In this document: positions 1 through 7,078 of the stretch, piece by piece
Numbering within the stretch: the stretch's first letter is position 1
How the letters are laid out: each line of letters begins with the position of its first letter
Assembly: GCA_903866485.1 (NCBI GenBank)
Contig: CAIPNT010000127.1
Location: 1-21,123, forward strand
Length of the DNA: 21,123 nt
Direction: 5' to 3'
From: an uncultured Micrococcales bacterium
GTDB taxonomy: Bacteria > Actinomycetota > Actinomycetes > Actinomycetales > Microbacteriaceae
Notes under the pieces: generated by a model
Databases searched by the model: none
Told to the model about the DNA's origin: nothing
The model's input: only the letters and a program-made list of their open reading frames with translations
Program-made: the position numbers and the translations under genes

Positions 1-399
1 GGCGCTACAGGTGCCACCGGTGCACAAGGCCCGGCAGGCCCAACCGGAGCAACTGGCCCTCGAGGCGCAGATGGAAACGCCGGCGGTCCACTGAGCGTGA
101 GTTACCCGCGGCCCGAAAAACTAGATTTGAGTAACCAAGTTTTCAGCCTTGAGAATGGAACCTACGTTTTGCCCGATGGCAAGGAAGGCCAGTTGGTCTA
201 CTTTACGACCACCGATGCGGCAGACATTGCGAGAATTGATGTGACCGTTTCACACTTGCGTTACACGCACGGTTCCGAGGTGCGCACCGAAGCAGATGAC
301 CCGTGGACGCCATTCGACGTTAACCTGTCGCCGGTAACAATGGTGAGCGCCATCTTCACGCATGGCGCCTGGAACGTTAGTGGCGGTAAAACCCACTAA
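1..399 (+). CDS. Collagen-like repeat protein, 3' end (5'-truncated by window edge)
   Basis: Frame 1 is open from the first base to the TAA at 397-399, giving 132 residues of a longer protein. The first 30 residues are ten uninterrupted Gly-X-Y triplets (GAT GAT GAQ GPA GPT GAT GPR GAD GNA GGP), the pattern of bacterial collagen-like proteins, in which such stretches form a triple-helical stalk, usually on the cell surface. About 100 residues follow without repeats (SVSYPRPEK... to ...GAWNVSGGKTH), rich in beta-prone residues, plausibly a C-terminal head or trimerisation domain that I do not recognise. There is no sortase motif or C-terminal membrane anchor. A GTG at 97 would give a 100-residue protein, but the frame is open upstream with collagen triplets, so 97 is not the true start. 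The gene ends 13 bases before the convergent flavin oxidoreductase gene. How many triplets precede the window cannot be seen. Confidence 0.8.
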   Translation, partial: GATGATGAQGPAGPTGATGPRGADGNAGGPLSVSYPRPEKLDLSNQVFSLENGTYVLPDGKEGQLVYFTTTDAADIARIDVTVSHLRYTHGSEVRTEADDPWTPFDVNLSPVTMVSAIFTHGAWNVSGGKTH

Positions 400-412
400 C
401 CTCATTACCCCG

Positions 413-1501
413 CTAGCCCAGGTTGCCGAACGCAGAGTCAAACACGTTGGTCGCCTCTTCGCCCAGCAACTTGCGAACGCGAGGAACCACCTCGGTTGCG
501 TAGAGCTCAATCGAAGTCATCAGGTGCTCGTGTGGCACCGGCCCGTTGTCATATTTCATGTCAAAACGCGAGGCGCCAACCGAAGAAATCGCGTGAGCAA
601 TCTTCTTGGCAACGGTGTCAGGCGAACCAACATAGAGCGAACCGTGTTCAACCTCTTGGATGAAGTGACCCTTGCTTGCCGGACCCCATCCGCGTTCGCG
701 ACCAAGGCGGTCAATGAATTTTTCGTAGTAAGGCCAAACCAATTCGCGAGCCTCTGCATCGGTGGCCGCAATGTGACCGGGTGAGTGAATCGAGATCGGC
801 AGCGAACTCTTGCCAAACTTCTCGAGGGCCTCGTGATAGAGGTTTGCGTAAGGCGCAAAGCGAGCCGGGTCGCCACCGATGATCGCCAGCGCCATCGGAA
901 TGCCTAGTCGAGCAGCACGGATAACCGACTCTGGGCTGCCGCCAACCCCGACGCGCATCTTCATGGCACCAGACTCGGTCTTTGGGTAGACCTCTTGGTT
1001 GGTCAAACTCTTGCGAGTTGTTCCGTGCCAGGTGACCGGCTGCTCTTTGAACAGCTCGACCAAGAGCTCAAGCTTCTCTTCAAAAAGCACGTTATAGTCG
1101 CTGAGCTCATATCCAAACAGCGGAAAAGACTCAGTGAACGAGCCGCGACCGGCGGTGATTTCGGCGCGACCATTTGACAGGGCATCGATGGTGGCAAAAC
1201 GCTGATATACGCGCACCGGGTCTTCGCTCGAAAGCACGGTTACACCGGTGCCCAAGTTGAGGTTCTTGGTCACAGTTGCGATGCCGGCGAGAACTGTGTC
1301 TGGCGCAGAAACCGCAAAGTCGTCACGGTGGTGTTCGCCGACGTTGATGCCATAGAGCCCGAGCTCGTCGGCCAGTTTGGCCTGCTCAACGATGTTGCGA
1401 ATAACCTGCGCTGCGGTTTCTGGCGTGCCATCGGTTTTGACACTCATGCCACCGAAGGTGTCTAGGCCGAACTTGATTTCTGCTGGATTGATTGCGTTCA
1501 C
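413..1501 (-). CDS. LLM-class flavin-dependent oxidoreductase (luciferase-like)
   Basis: A 362-residue protein with the look of the bacterial luciferase-like (LLM) superfamily, TIM-barrel enzymes that use reduced FMN or F420. Visible family features are the N-terminal strand KFGLDTFGG, the segment GLYGINVGEHHRDDFAVSAPDTVLAGIA near residues 49-75, and DPVRVYQRFATIDALSNGRAEITAGRGSF near residues 95-125. It most resembles the subgroup typified by Agrobacterium Atu2307 (the 'LLM_2I7G' type), whose substrate is unknown. The start is GTG at 1501-1499; no strong Shine-Dalgarno sequence is seen. Starting at this GTG keeps the whole first barrel strand. The gene diverges from a nitroreductase gene with 100 bases between them, so two flavoenzymes may share a regulatory region. 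The substrate cannot be read from sequence. Confidence 0.88.
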   Translation of the reverse strand: MNAINPAEIKFGLDTFGGMSVKTDGTPETAAQVIRNIVEQAKLADELGLYGINVGEHHRDDFAVSAPDTVLAGIATVTKNLNLGTGVTVLSSEDPVRVYQRFATIDALSNGRAEITAGRGSFTESFPLFGYELSDYNVLFEEKLELLVELFKEQPVTWHGTTRKSLTNQEVYPKTESGAMKMRVGVGGSPESVIRAARLGIPMALAIIGGDPARFAPYANLYHEALEKFGKSSLPISIHSPGHIAATDAEARELVWPYYEKFIDRLGRERGWGPASKGHFIQEVEHGSLYVGSPDTVAKKIAHAISSVGASRFDMKYDNGPVPHEHLMTSIELYATEVVPRVRKLLGEEATNVFDSAFGNLG

Positions 1502-1601
1502 GGCTCAAGTCTAAATGCGCCGATGAAGTCTGTCTAGTGGGGGTTTACTAAACTGGCTGATAGATTGGCAACAACCCCATCTTTGGAGAGGCGAACCATT
1601 C

Positions 1602-2357
1602 ATGACCAACCGACCAAACACACGCGCCAAGTCAAAGATCACCGGAGACCAGTTTGCTGAGTTTGCCGCCACCCGACGCAGCACTCGCGACTTCTTGCCA
1701 ACGCCTATCCCCCAAGATGTGCTGGATGAGATCTTGCGCGACGCCATGTGTGCGCCATCCTGGTCAAACACCAAGCCGATTCTTGTGGCAATAGCCTCGG
1801 GCGAGAAGCGCGATCGACTTGCCGCCGAATTCTCGAACCACTGGAAGGCGGTTCAAAAGGCTCGCTCTGGCGGGTTCTGGCCCAAGCTTCGCCTGTTGAT
1901 CACCCGTTATGGGCTGCCGAGCAGCAACCGATTTATATCTAAACCTTATGTGCCGTCGCTCTTGCCTCGCGCTCAGCGAGTTGGCAAAGAAATGCTTGGC
2001 TCGATGGGTATTGAGCGCGGCGACATGGCCGGCCGCAATGCCAGCTGGGCACGAAACTATGACTTCTTTGGTGCACCAACCGAGCTGTTTATCTTTTCGC
2101 ACAAGTCACTCGGCAACTTTGCTGCCAACGATGCCGGACTATTTGTGCAAAACCTGATGCTTTCAGCTCACGCTCGAGGCCTCGGCACCTGCGCTCAAGG
2201 AGCCCTGTCTACCTGGGAGAACGTGGTGCGCGGCGAGTTCGAAGTGCCGGCCGACTATGGCTTCTTATATGGCATAGCGATCGGTTACCCGAGTGACGCC
2301 AAAATCAACGACTTCGGGGCACACCGCCTAGACATCGAAGAAATCGTGGTGCGCTGA
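1602..2357 (+). CDS. Nitroreductase-family FMN oxidoreductase
   Basis: A 251-residue protein of the nitroreductase superfamily (FMN-dependent NAD(P)H oxidoreductases, normally homodimers). The N-terminal FMN-binding motif is clear: RRSTRDFLPTPIPQDVLDEILRDA followed by APSWSNTKP (residues 25-59). The C-terminal part has the usual ARGLGTCAQGALSTW segment and a GIAIGYP strand that completes the flavin site. A GGAGAG Shine-Dalgarno at 1585-1590, 11 bases before the ATG, supports the start. An insert of about 60 residues between the two conserved halves (KARSGGFWPKLRLLITRYGLPSSN...) makes it longer than minimal members (about 200 residues). The real substrate is unknown; nitroaromatics, quinones or flavins are possible. 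The gene converges on the racemase gene with an 18-base gap. Confidence 0.9.
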   Translation: MTNRPNTRAKSKITGDQFAEFAATRRSTRDFLPTPIPQDVLDEILRDAMCAPSWSNTKPILVAIASGEKRDRLAAEFSNHWKAVQKARSGGFWPKLRLLITRYGLPSSNRFISKPYVPSLLPRAQRVGKEMLGSMGIERGDMAGRNASWARNYDFFGAPTELFIFSHKSLGNFAANDAGLFVQNLMLSAHARGLGTCAQGALSTWENVVRGEFEVPADYGFLYGIAIGYPSDAKINDFGAHRLDIEEIVVR

Positions 2358-2375
2358 GGTTGAACCCAGAGCAGC

Positions 2376-3485
2376 CTAGGCGCGCACCCATTCACGCGAG
2401 ACCGCAAATCGCTCAATAATCTCGGCAATCGGGTCGACGCCGATGCCTGGCCCGGTTGGCACATCGATGTGGCCGTCGACGAGCACAAATGGCTCGGTTA
2501 GGTCAGTCTCGAAATAGCGGCTCGATGCCGAAGTGTCGCCCGGCAGGGTGAAACCAGGCATTGCTGCAAGCGCCAGGTTTGCCGCCCGGCCGATGCCAGT
2601 CTCGAGCATGCCACCACACCAAACTGGGATGCCCGCGGCAACCGAAACATCGTGAATCTTCTTTGACTCGATGTAGCCGCCAACACGCGACGGCTTGATG
2701 TTGATAATCTCAGCCGCGCCAAGCTCGATGGCATCCCGTGCAATGTCTGCCGACACAATGCTTTCATCCAAGCAAACCGGGGTGTCGATGTAATCGGCCA
2801 GTTTTGCGTGACCCAAGACATCTTCTTCATTGATTGGCTGCTCGATCAACAGCAAGTTGAACTCATCCAAGCGCTTCAAAAGATCGAAGTCTTCGCGGGT
2901 GTATGCGGTGTTGGCGTCAACCTGCAGAAGCAGGTCATCGCCAAACTTTTCGCGCACCATCTTGACCGGCTCATAATCCCAGCCCGGCTCAATCTTGAGC
3001 TTGATGCGCACATAACCCTCGGCGAGGTAGCCGGCGACAAAGCGCTCAAGCTCATCCATGCTGTTCATGATTCCAACCGAGACGCCAGATGGCACGCGGG
3101 TCTTGGTTGCCCCCAAATAGGTGGCCAACGACATGTTGGCCGCGCGCAACTGAGCGTCGAGAATCGAGGTTTCAAGTGCGGCCTTGGCCATTCGGTGACC
3201 CTTGGCCCAGTGCAGGGTTGGGGCAATTGCCTCGGCAGTGAGGTCGTTGCCGAGCTTGAATAGGTCGGGCAGCAAGAACTGCTTCATGACGGCCATTGCG
3301 CCGGTGTGATATTCGCTTGAATAGTCTGGGCGGTCGTTGGCTCCACACTCTGCCCAGCCCTCGCCGACATCTGTTATCGCGTGCGCCCACACCACCTCGT
3401 GCACGTTTACCGAACTGAACGAGGTGCGAAATGCCGACTTCAACGGCACGTTCAAACGGATGAGTTCGACAGCTTCGAGTTTCAA
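2376..3485 (-). CDS. N-acylamino-acid racemase / o-succinylbenzoate synthase-family enolase
   Basis: A 369-residue enolase-superfamily enzyme of the NSAR/OSBS group (N-succinylamino-acid racemase, related to MenC). All expected catalytic residues are present: the KxK pair at K162/K164 (RIKLKI), Mg2+ ligands D190 (QVDANTAY), E215 (LLIEQP) and D240 (CLDES), and the second acid-base lysine K264 (INIKPSRVGG). They sit one residue from the numbering I remember for the Amycolatopsis enzyme (K163, D189, E214, D239, K263). GGMLETGIGRAANLALA near residue 290 is also typical. The start codon is TTG at 3485-3483, one base after the stop of the GNAT gene, with AGGAG seven bases upstream, so translation is probably coupled. 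The GNAT gene and amino-acid transporter next door favour racemisation of N-succinyl-amino acids over menaquinone synthesis; this is an inference, as many family members catalyse both reactions. Confidence 0.88.
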   Translation of the reverse strand: MKLEAVELIRLNVPLKSAFRTSFSSVNVHEVVWAHAITDVGEGWAECGANDRPDYSSEYHTGAMAVMKQFLLPDLFKLGNDLTAEAIAPTLHWAKGHRMAKAALETSILDAQLRAANMSLATYLGATKTRVPSGVSVGIMNSMDELERFVAGYLAEGYVRIKLKIEPGWDYEPVKMVREKFGDDLLLQVDANTAYTREDFDLLKRLDEFNLLLIEQPINEEDVLGHAKLADYIDTPVCLDESIVSADIARDAIELGAAEIINIKPSRVGGYIESKKIHDVSVAAGIPVWCGGMLETGIGRAANLALAAMPGFTLPGDTSASSRYFETDLTEPFVLVDGHIDVPTGPGIGVDPIAEIIERFAVSREWVRA

Positions 3486-3486
3486 C

Positions 3487-4227
3487 TTAGTTCTCCTGTT
3501 TTTCTAAAACCAATGATTGGCGGTCAAGCATTCCGGTCACGCGGTATCCTTCGGCGATTGCCGGTTCAAGTTGCTGGCGCACTCGAGCCCTCCACTGACG
3601 GGCCTCATTCAAATCGGTCTTGCGCAGCGACTCGATGTCTGCCGGCAACTCAACCACGATGGCCTCGACGGTTGCCTCGGTTTGGCTCTGCAGCGCCTCG
3701 GCGGTGGCGAAAGTGGCACTCGGGGTGACCGACCAATAGGCGAATAGCCGATCTGAGTCATCGCCTGCGTTGATGGCGTCGGTCATGGTGCCATAAAAAT
3801 TTGGCAGATAGTCGATGCCGATGGCGCCCAGTTTTTCAAAGTTAAACACAGAGTTGCGGCGCACCAGCGGATCAAAGGTCCAGGTGATTGCGTCTAACTT
3901 TCGCTCGGCAGCCCACTCACGTTGATGCAGCTTCAGCGCATGGCCGATGCCCGCAACTGTGGCGGCTGTGACGTGCGAATGCAGGATGCGTTGCCCGGCA
4001 AACTCACCAGCGTCGGCATCTAGCGTGCCCTGAAAACCGAAAGACGCACCGACGATTTGGCTATCCAGTTTGGCGATTGCCGAATAGCCGCCAACGTGCT
4101 GCGCGGCGAGCGCCAGGTCAAATGGCACAACCTCGGGGCCGTCGGCCCATACCTGCCTAAAGAATGCGCTCATCGCCTCGGTGTCGGCAATCGTCTGAAC
4201 GATTTGCACCAGCGGGGTTTGATTCAT
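3487..4227 (-). CDS. GNAT-superfamily acyltransferase (COG3375-like; putative amino-acid N-succinyltransferase)
   Basis: A 246-residue protein resembling the COG3375 GNAT branch, which often neighbours NSAR/OSBS genes. Its most family-like stretch is ALKLHQREWA, then TWTFDPLVRRNSVFNFEKLGAI and YLPNFYGTM (residues 97-148). In Geobacillus kaustophilus a GNAT of this kind was reported to transfer succinyl from succinyl-CoA to D-amino acids, making the substrate of the neighbouring racemase; the same role is inferred here. The acyl-CoA loop, usually close to R-G-R-G-I-G, reads T-V-A-G-I-G (residues 90-95) and has lost the arginines. The reading frame is open up to 4371, but the start is set to the ATG at 4227-4225: it has AAGG six bases upstream, gives the family N-terminus, and lies beyond the intergenic hairpin, which the longer frame would translate. 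The stop is one base from the racemase TTG. Confidence 0.85.
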   Translation of the reverse strand: MNQTPLVQIVQTIADTEAMSAFFRQVWADGPEVVPFDLALAAQHVGGYSAIAKLDSQIVGASFGFQGTLDADAGEFAGQRILHSHVTAATVAGIGHALKLHQREWAAERKLDAITWTFDPLVRRNSVFNFEKLGAIGIDYLPNFYGTMTDAINAGDDSDRLFAYWSVTPSATFATAEALQSQTEATVEAIVVELPADIESLRKTDLNEARQWRARVRQQLEPAIAEGYRVTGMLDRQSLVLEKQEN

Positions 4228-4254
4228 GATGAGCCTTTGATTTGAAAAGTGAAA

Positions 4255-4290
4255 GGGGCGGGCACCCGACCTAAGCCGCGAACCCGCCCC
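4255..4290 (-). terminator. GC-rich hairpin between binding-protein and acyltransferase genes (attenuator or 3' stabiliser)
   Basis: Perfect 8-bp inverted repeat, GGGGCGGG at 4255-4262 and CCCGCCCC at 4283-4290, with a 20-nt loop. In the transcribed minus-strand direction the stem is followed by TTTCACTTTT, a weak interrupted U-tract. It lies 23 nt after the binding-protein stop and ahead of the acyltransferase Shine-Dalgarno. It could partly terminate transcription or protect the upstream message, keeping the binding protein more abundant than the two enzymes. This is inferred from position and structure. Confidence 0.65.
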
Positions 4291-4313
4291 AAACCACTCT
4301 TTTGATTCTTGGA

Positions 4314-5252
4314 TTACTTCTTGGTGCCGTTGATGCTGGCGGTGGTGATTCCAAATGAGGTTAGGTTCCACTTGGCAAGAATCTTGCCGTAGGTGCCATC
4401 ATCCATTAGCGACTGAACTGCTGCCTGGATTGCCTTGGTTAGACCGGTGTTGGCCTTCAAGACACCGATGCCGGTGAATACGGTCTCATAACCGTTTGGG
4501 TTTGCAGCATCGGTGATTAGGTCAAAGTACTGACCGTTTCCGGCGGTCTGTGCGTTGTAAGCAGCAACCGGTGAGTCCATTACGTCTGCAACACCCTTGC
4601 CGGCGCGAAGTGCGCTTAAGGCGTCTGGGTCGGCAGGGTACTCGTTGATAACAACTGGGCCCTTGCCGGCAGCCTTACACTGTGGGGTTAGCGCCTTGAG
4701 CATGTCGCCCTGAACGGTTGCCTTCTGGATGGTCACTGGCTGACCACAGAGGTCGAGAAGAGTCTTGATGCCCTGTGGGTTGCCCTTGGCAACAACAATT
4801 GAGAAGCCACCCTTGAAGTAGTCAACGAAGTCTACGGTCTTCTGACGGTCAACGGTGTCGTTCATGCTCGACATGATGATGTCGTGGTTGCCGGCCTGAA
4901 GTGACGGGATGATGGTGTCGAAAGCCTGCTTGTTGAAGCTGACCGTGACGCCAAGCTTCTGACCGATTGACTGTGAAAGGTCATAGTCGAAACCGGTTGG
5001 CATGTTTGATGAGTCAAACATCTCCATTGGTGCATAAGGGATGTCTGAAGCTGCGTTGATGCCGGCGGTCTGATACTTGGCTGGCAATAGTGCAGCAGCG
5101 GTTGCATCTTTAGCGACGGTTGGCAGCGCCGCTGGTGCAGCAGTGGTGGCCGAAGCCGATGGGGTGCTGGCTGGGGTTGATGCACAACCGGCCATGATTA
5201 GAACTGCAGAGGTTGCCATTGCGGCAACGGCTGCAAACTTCATCTTTGACAT
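4314..5252 (-). CDS. Amino-acid ABC transporter substrate-binding lipoprotein (SBP_bac_3 type)
   Basis: A 312-residue extracellular binding protein of the polar-amino-acid family. The N-terminus is a lipoprotein signal peptide with lipobox MAGC, the lipidated cysteine being C23, followed by a Ser/Thr/Ala/Pro-rich linker (24-50). The bilobal domain shows FDYDLSQSIGQKLGV, SMNDTVDRQKTVDFVDYF (the conserved arginine that pairs with the ligand carboxylate in this family) and DVMDSPVAAY in the second lobe. The open frame reaches 5411, but the ATG at 5252-5250 is chosen: GGAG lies five bases upstream and the next residues form a normal signal peptide. It follows the ATPase gene by 28 bases and is the third gene of the operon. 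The ligand is unknown; the two downstream enzymes suggest a free amino acid, possibly a D-form. Confidence 0.92.
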   Translation of the reverse strand: MSKMKFAAVAAMATSAVLIMAGCASTPASTPSASATTAAPAALPTVAKDATAAALLPAKYQTAGINAASDIPYAPMEMFDSSNMPTGFDYDLSQSIGQKLGVTVSFNKQAFDTIIPSLQAGNHDIIMSSMNDTVDRQKTVDFVDYFKGGFSIVVAKGNPQGIKTLLDLCGQPVTIQKATVQGDMLKALTPQCKAAGKGPVVINEYPADPDALSALRAGKGVADVMDSPVAAYNAQTAGNGQYFDLITDAANPNGYETVFTGIGVLKANTGLTKAIQAAVQSLMDDGTYGKILAKWNLTSFGITTASINGTKK

Positions 5253-5280
5253 TGATTCTCCTAATTTGGTTGATGCGGTT

Positions 5281-6045
5281 TTAAAGCACGCTGTTGATGA
5301 ATGCCTTGGTGCGTTCGTGCTGAGGGTTATCAAGCACCTGAGCCGGTGAGCCGGCCTCGACCACAACACCCTTATCCATGAAGACAACGGTGTCGGCAAC
5401 CTCGCGGGCAAAGCCCATCTCGTGGGTTACCACGATCATGGTCATGCCCTCTTTGGCCAGGTCGCGCATGACGTCAAGAACGTCACCAACCAACTCTGGG
5501 TCAAGGGCCGAGGTTGGCTCATCAAACAGCATGAGCTTTGGCTCCATCGCCAGGGCGCGCGCGATTGCAACGCGCTGCTGCTGACCGCCCGAAAGTTGCG
5601 ATGGATAGTGGTCAAACTTGTCGCCCAAACCAACACGTTCGAGCAGCGCCATACCGCGCTTTTTAGCCTGCGCCGAAGATTCGCCATTGACGCCAATTGG
5701 CGCCTCGATAACGTTTTCGAGTGCGGTCAGGTGTGGAAACAGGTTGAAGCGCTGAAACACCATTCCGATGTGGCGGCGTTGAGCTGCGATGGCCGAAGGC
5801 TTCATCTCGTGCAGCACGTCACCAGCCTGGCGATAACCCATGAGGTCGCCATCAACATAGATGCGGCCTCCGTTGATGGTTTCGAGGTGGTTGATGCAAC
5901 GCAAGAAGGTTGACTTGCCAGAACCGGATGGGCCAAGCAGCACCAAGACCTGCCCCTGTTCAACACTTAGCGTGATGCCCTTGAGCACCTCGTTTGAACC
6001 GAAAGATTTGCGAACGCTGCGTGCGTCTACCATTAGGCGACTCAT
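5281..6045 (-). CDS. Amino-acid ABC transporter ATP-binding protein (GlnQ/HisP type)
   Basis: A 254-residue ABC ATPase with every expected motif: Walker [10 protein letters not shown] (38-46), Q-loop glutamine in [10 protein letters not shown] (Q98), signature LSGGQQQR (151-158), Walker [13 protein letters not shown] (171-182) and H-loop VTHEMG (H208). Length and motif wording match the polar-amino-acid family, and the [16 protein letters not shown] segment is characteristic of it. It powers import through the membrane subunit encoded just upstream. Its ATG overlaps the permease stop by four bases (ATGA, 6045-6042), so the two are probably translationally coupled. Nothing looks missing. Confidence 0.96.
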   Translation of the reverse strand: MSRLMVDARSVRKSFGSNEVLKGITLSVEQGQVLVLLGPSGSGKSTFLRCINHLETINGGRIYVDGDLMGYRQAGDVLHEMKPSAIAAQRRHIGMVFQRFNLFPHLTALENVIEAPIGVNGESSAQAKKRGMALLERVGLGDKFDHYPSQLSGGQQQRVAIARALAMEPKLMLFDEPTSALDPELVGDVLDVMRDLAKEGMTMIVVTHEMGFAREVADTVVFMDKGVVVEAGSPAQVLDNPQHERTKAFINSVL

Positions 6046-6953
6046 GCTGACACCTGCTTCTTGCCAAAGCCGAACATTCGGCTGCGGGCTGTGGTTACGT
6101 TAAAACCCTTGCCATACTTCTTTTCGAGCTGACGCTGCGGAATCGAGAGCACGGTGGTCATCACCAGATACCAGAAGCCGGCAACGACCAGAAGCTCAAC
6201 CTGAGCCAGGTTTTGAGCCGAGATCATGGTCGACTGGGTATAAAGCTCAAGCACCGCAACCACCTCAAGCAAGGCGGTGTTCTTAAGCATCGAGATGAAC
6301 TCGTTGCCCATTGGCGGAATGATCACGCGCATCGCCTGCGGCAAAATGATGCGGCGCAGAGTGTAGCCACCGCGCATGCCAAGCGAGGCAGCTGCCTCCA
6401 TCTGGCCACCATCAACCGACAGGATGCCGGCGCGCACGATCTCGGCCGAGTAGGCGGCTTCGTTGAGCGATAGCGCGATGATGCCGGCGGCAAGCGAAGG
6501 AATGATGGCGCTCGTGGCACCATGCACAAACACGACGCTGGTGAACGGAATGCCGATGGTGAGCGTTGGATAAATAATGCCCAGGTAGCCCCAGAAAACA
6601 ATCTGCAGCAGCAGCGGAGTGCCGCGGAAGAACCCGATGAAAGCACTGGCCACCAGCTTGAGCAGCGGGTTAGGCGAAAGCTTCATGACCGCCAAGACCA
6701 CTGCAAGGATGGTGGCGATAAGCATCGCGATGATGGTGATGACCACCGTCAGAACCGCGCCGTTTAGAATCTGCGGGTTAAAAAGGTATTGAGCGATGAT
6801 CTGGTGGTTGATCGATGGAGACGACCAGAGCGAATAAACGAATAGGCCAAGAATGCCGATGACAAGAACACCGGATACCCAGCGCCAAGGGTGTCGAAGC
6901 GGCTTGGCTACGACGTCATCGTCGTTGACTTGTGCGGCTGGGGATGCTGCCAT
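6042..6953 (-). CDS. Amino-acid ABC transporter permease (HisM/GlnP type)
   Basis: A 303-residue integral membrane subunit. After a cytoplasmic N-terminus of about 25 residues come a first membrane segment (28-44) and the transport domain with segments near 62-90, 102-125, 137-165 and 245-270. The EAA loop that contacts the ATPase is clear: [21 protein letters not shown] with EAAASLG following (163-192). [12 protein letters not shown] and [14 protein letters not shown] are also family-typical. The family usually has 220-240 residues; the extra length is the N-terminal extension with its additional helix. It is the first gene of the five-gene operon. The start ATG has AAGG nine bases upstream, and a candidate promoter lies at 7021-7050. 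Confidence 0.95.
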   Translation of the reverse strand: MAASPAAQVNDDDVVAKPLRHPWRWVSGVLVIGILGLFVYSLWSSPSINHQIIAQYLFNPQILNGAVLTVVITIIAMLIATILAVVLAVMKLSPNPLLKLVASAFIGFFRGTPLLLQIVFWGYLGIIYPTLTIGIPFTSVVFVHGATSAIIPSLAAGIIALSLNEAAYSAEIVRAGILSVDGGQMEAAASLGMRGGYTLRRIILPQAMRVIIPPMGNEFISMLKNTALLEVVAVLELYTQSTMISAQNLAQVELLVVAGFWYLVMTTVLSIPQRQLEKKYGKGFNVTTARSRMFGFGKKQVSA

Positions 6954-6970
6954 GTTTTAAAACCTTTATT

Positions 6971-7024
6971 TAACGGAGACAACCAAAAGCCTAAGGGTTC
7001 AGAGTTCACTAAGTGGCTCCGTTA
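6971..7024 (-). promoter_or_regulatory. Inverted repeat in the leader of the amino-acid ABC operon
   Basis: TAACGGAG at 6971-6978 is exactly inverted as CTCCGTTA at 7017-7024, 38 nt apart, and the pairing resumes for one more base after a mismatch. One arm overlaps the candidate -10 box and the other lies just upstream of the permease Shine-Dalgarno. It may be a pair of operator half-sites or, if transcription starts further upstream, a leader stem next to the ribosome-binding site. The two options cannot be separated from sequence. Confidence 0.35.
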
Positions 7025-7050
7025 TAAAAGGTTTATCTAACTTGTAACAA
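7021..7050 (-). promoter_or_regulatory. Candidate promoter of the amino-acid ABC/racemase operon
   Basis: Read on the minus strand, TTGTTA (7050-7045) and TATAAC (7026-7021) are separated by 18 bases, matching the -35 and -10 consensus at four and five of six positions. It lies about 70 bases upstream of the permease ATG, in the only sizeable gap ahead of the operon. The palindrome AAGCGCTT at 7050-7057 touches the -35 box. Confidence 0.5.
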
Positions 7051-7078
7051 AGCGCTTGGGTGATTCAAGCAAGCAAAT

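Noticed and set aside
2376..3485. Call as menC for menaquinone biosynthesis
   Set aside because: No other men genes are nearby, and coupling to a GNAT and amino-acid importer fits the racemase role better; OSBS side activity remains possible.
4228..4371. Longer start for the GNAT gene (294 residues)
   Set aside because: The extra N-terminus would be translated from the GC-rich hairpin and the binding-protein gene end; the ATG at 4227 has its own Shine-Dalgarno and the family N-terminus.
5253..5411. Longer start for the binding protein (365 residues)
   Set aside because: It would overlap the ATPase gene and bury the lipoprotein signal peptide; the ATG at 5252 has GGAG and a normal signal.
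5422..5913. 163-residue plus-strand open frame
   Set aside because: Antisense to the ABC ATPase, whose full motif set proves the minus-strand reading.
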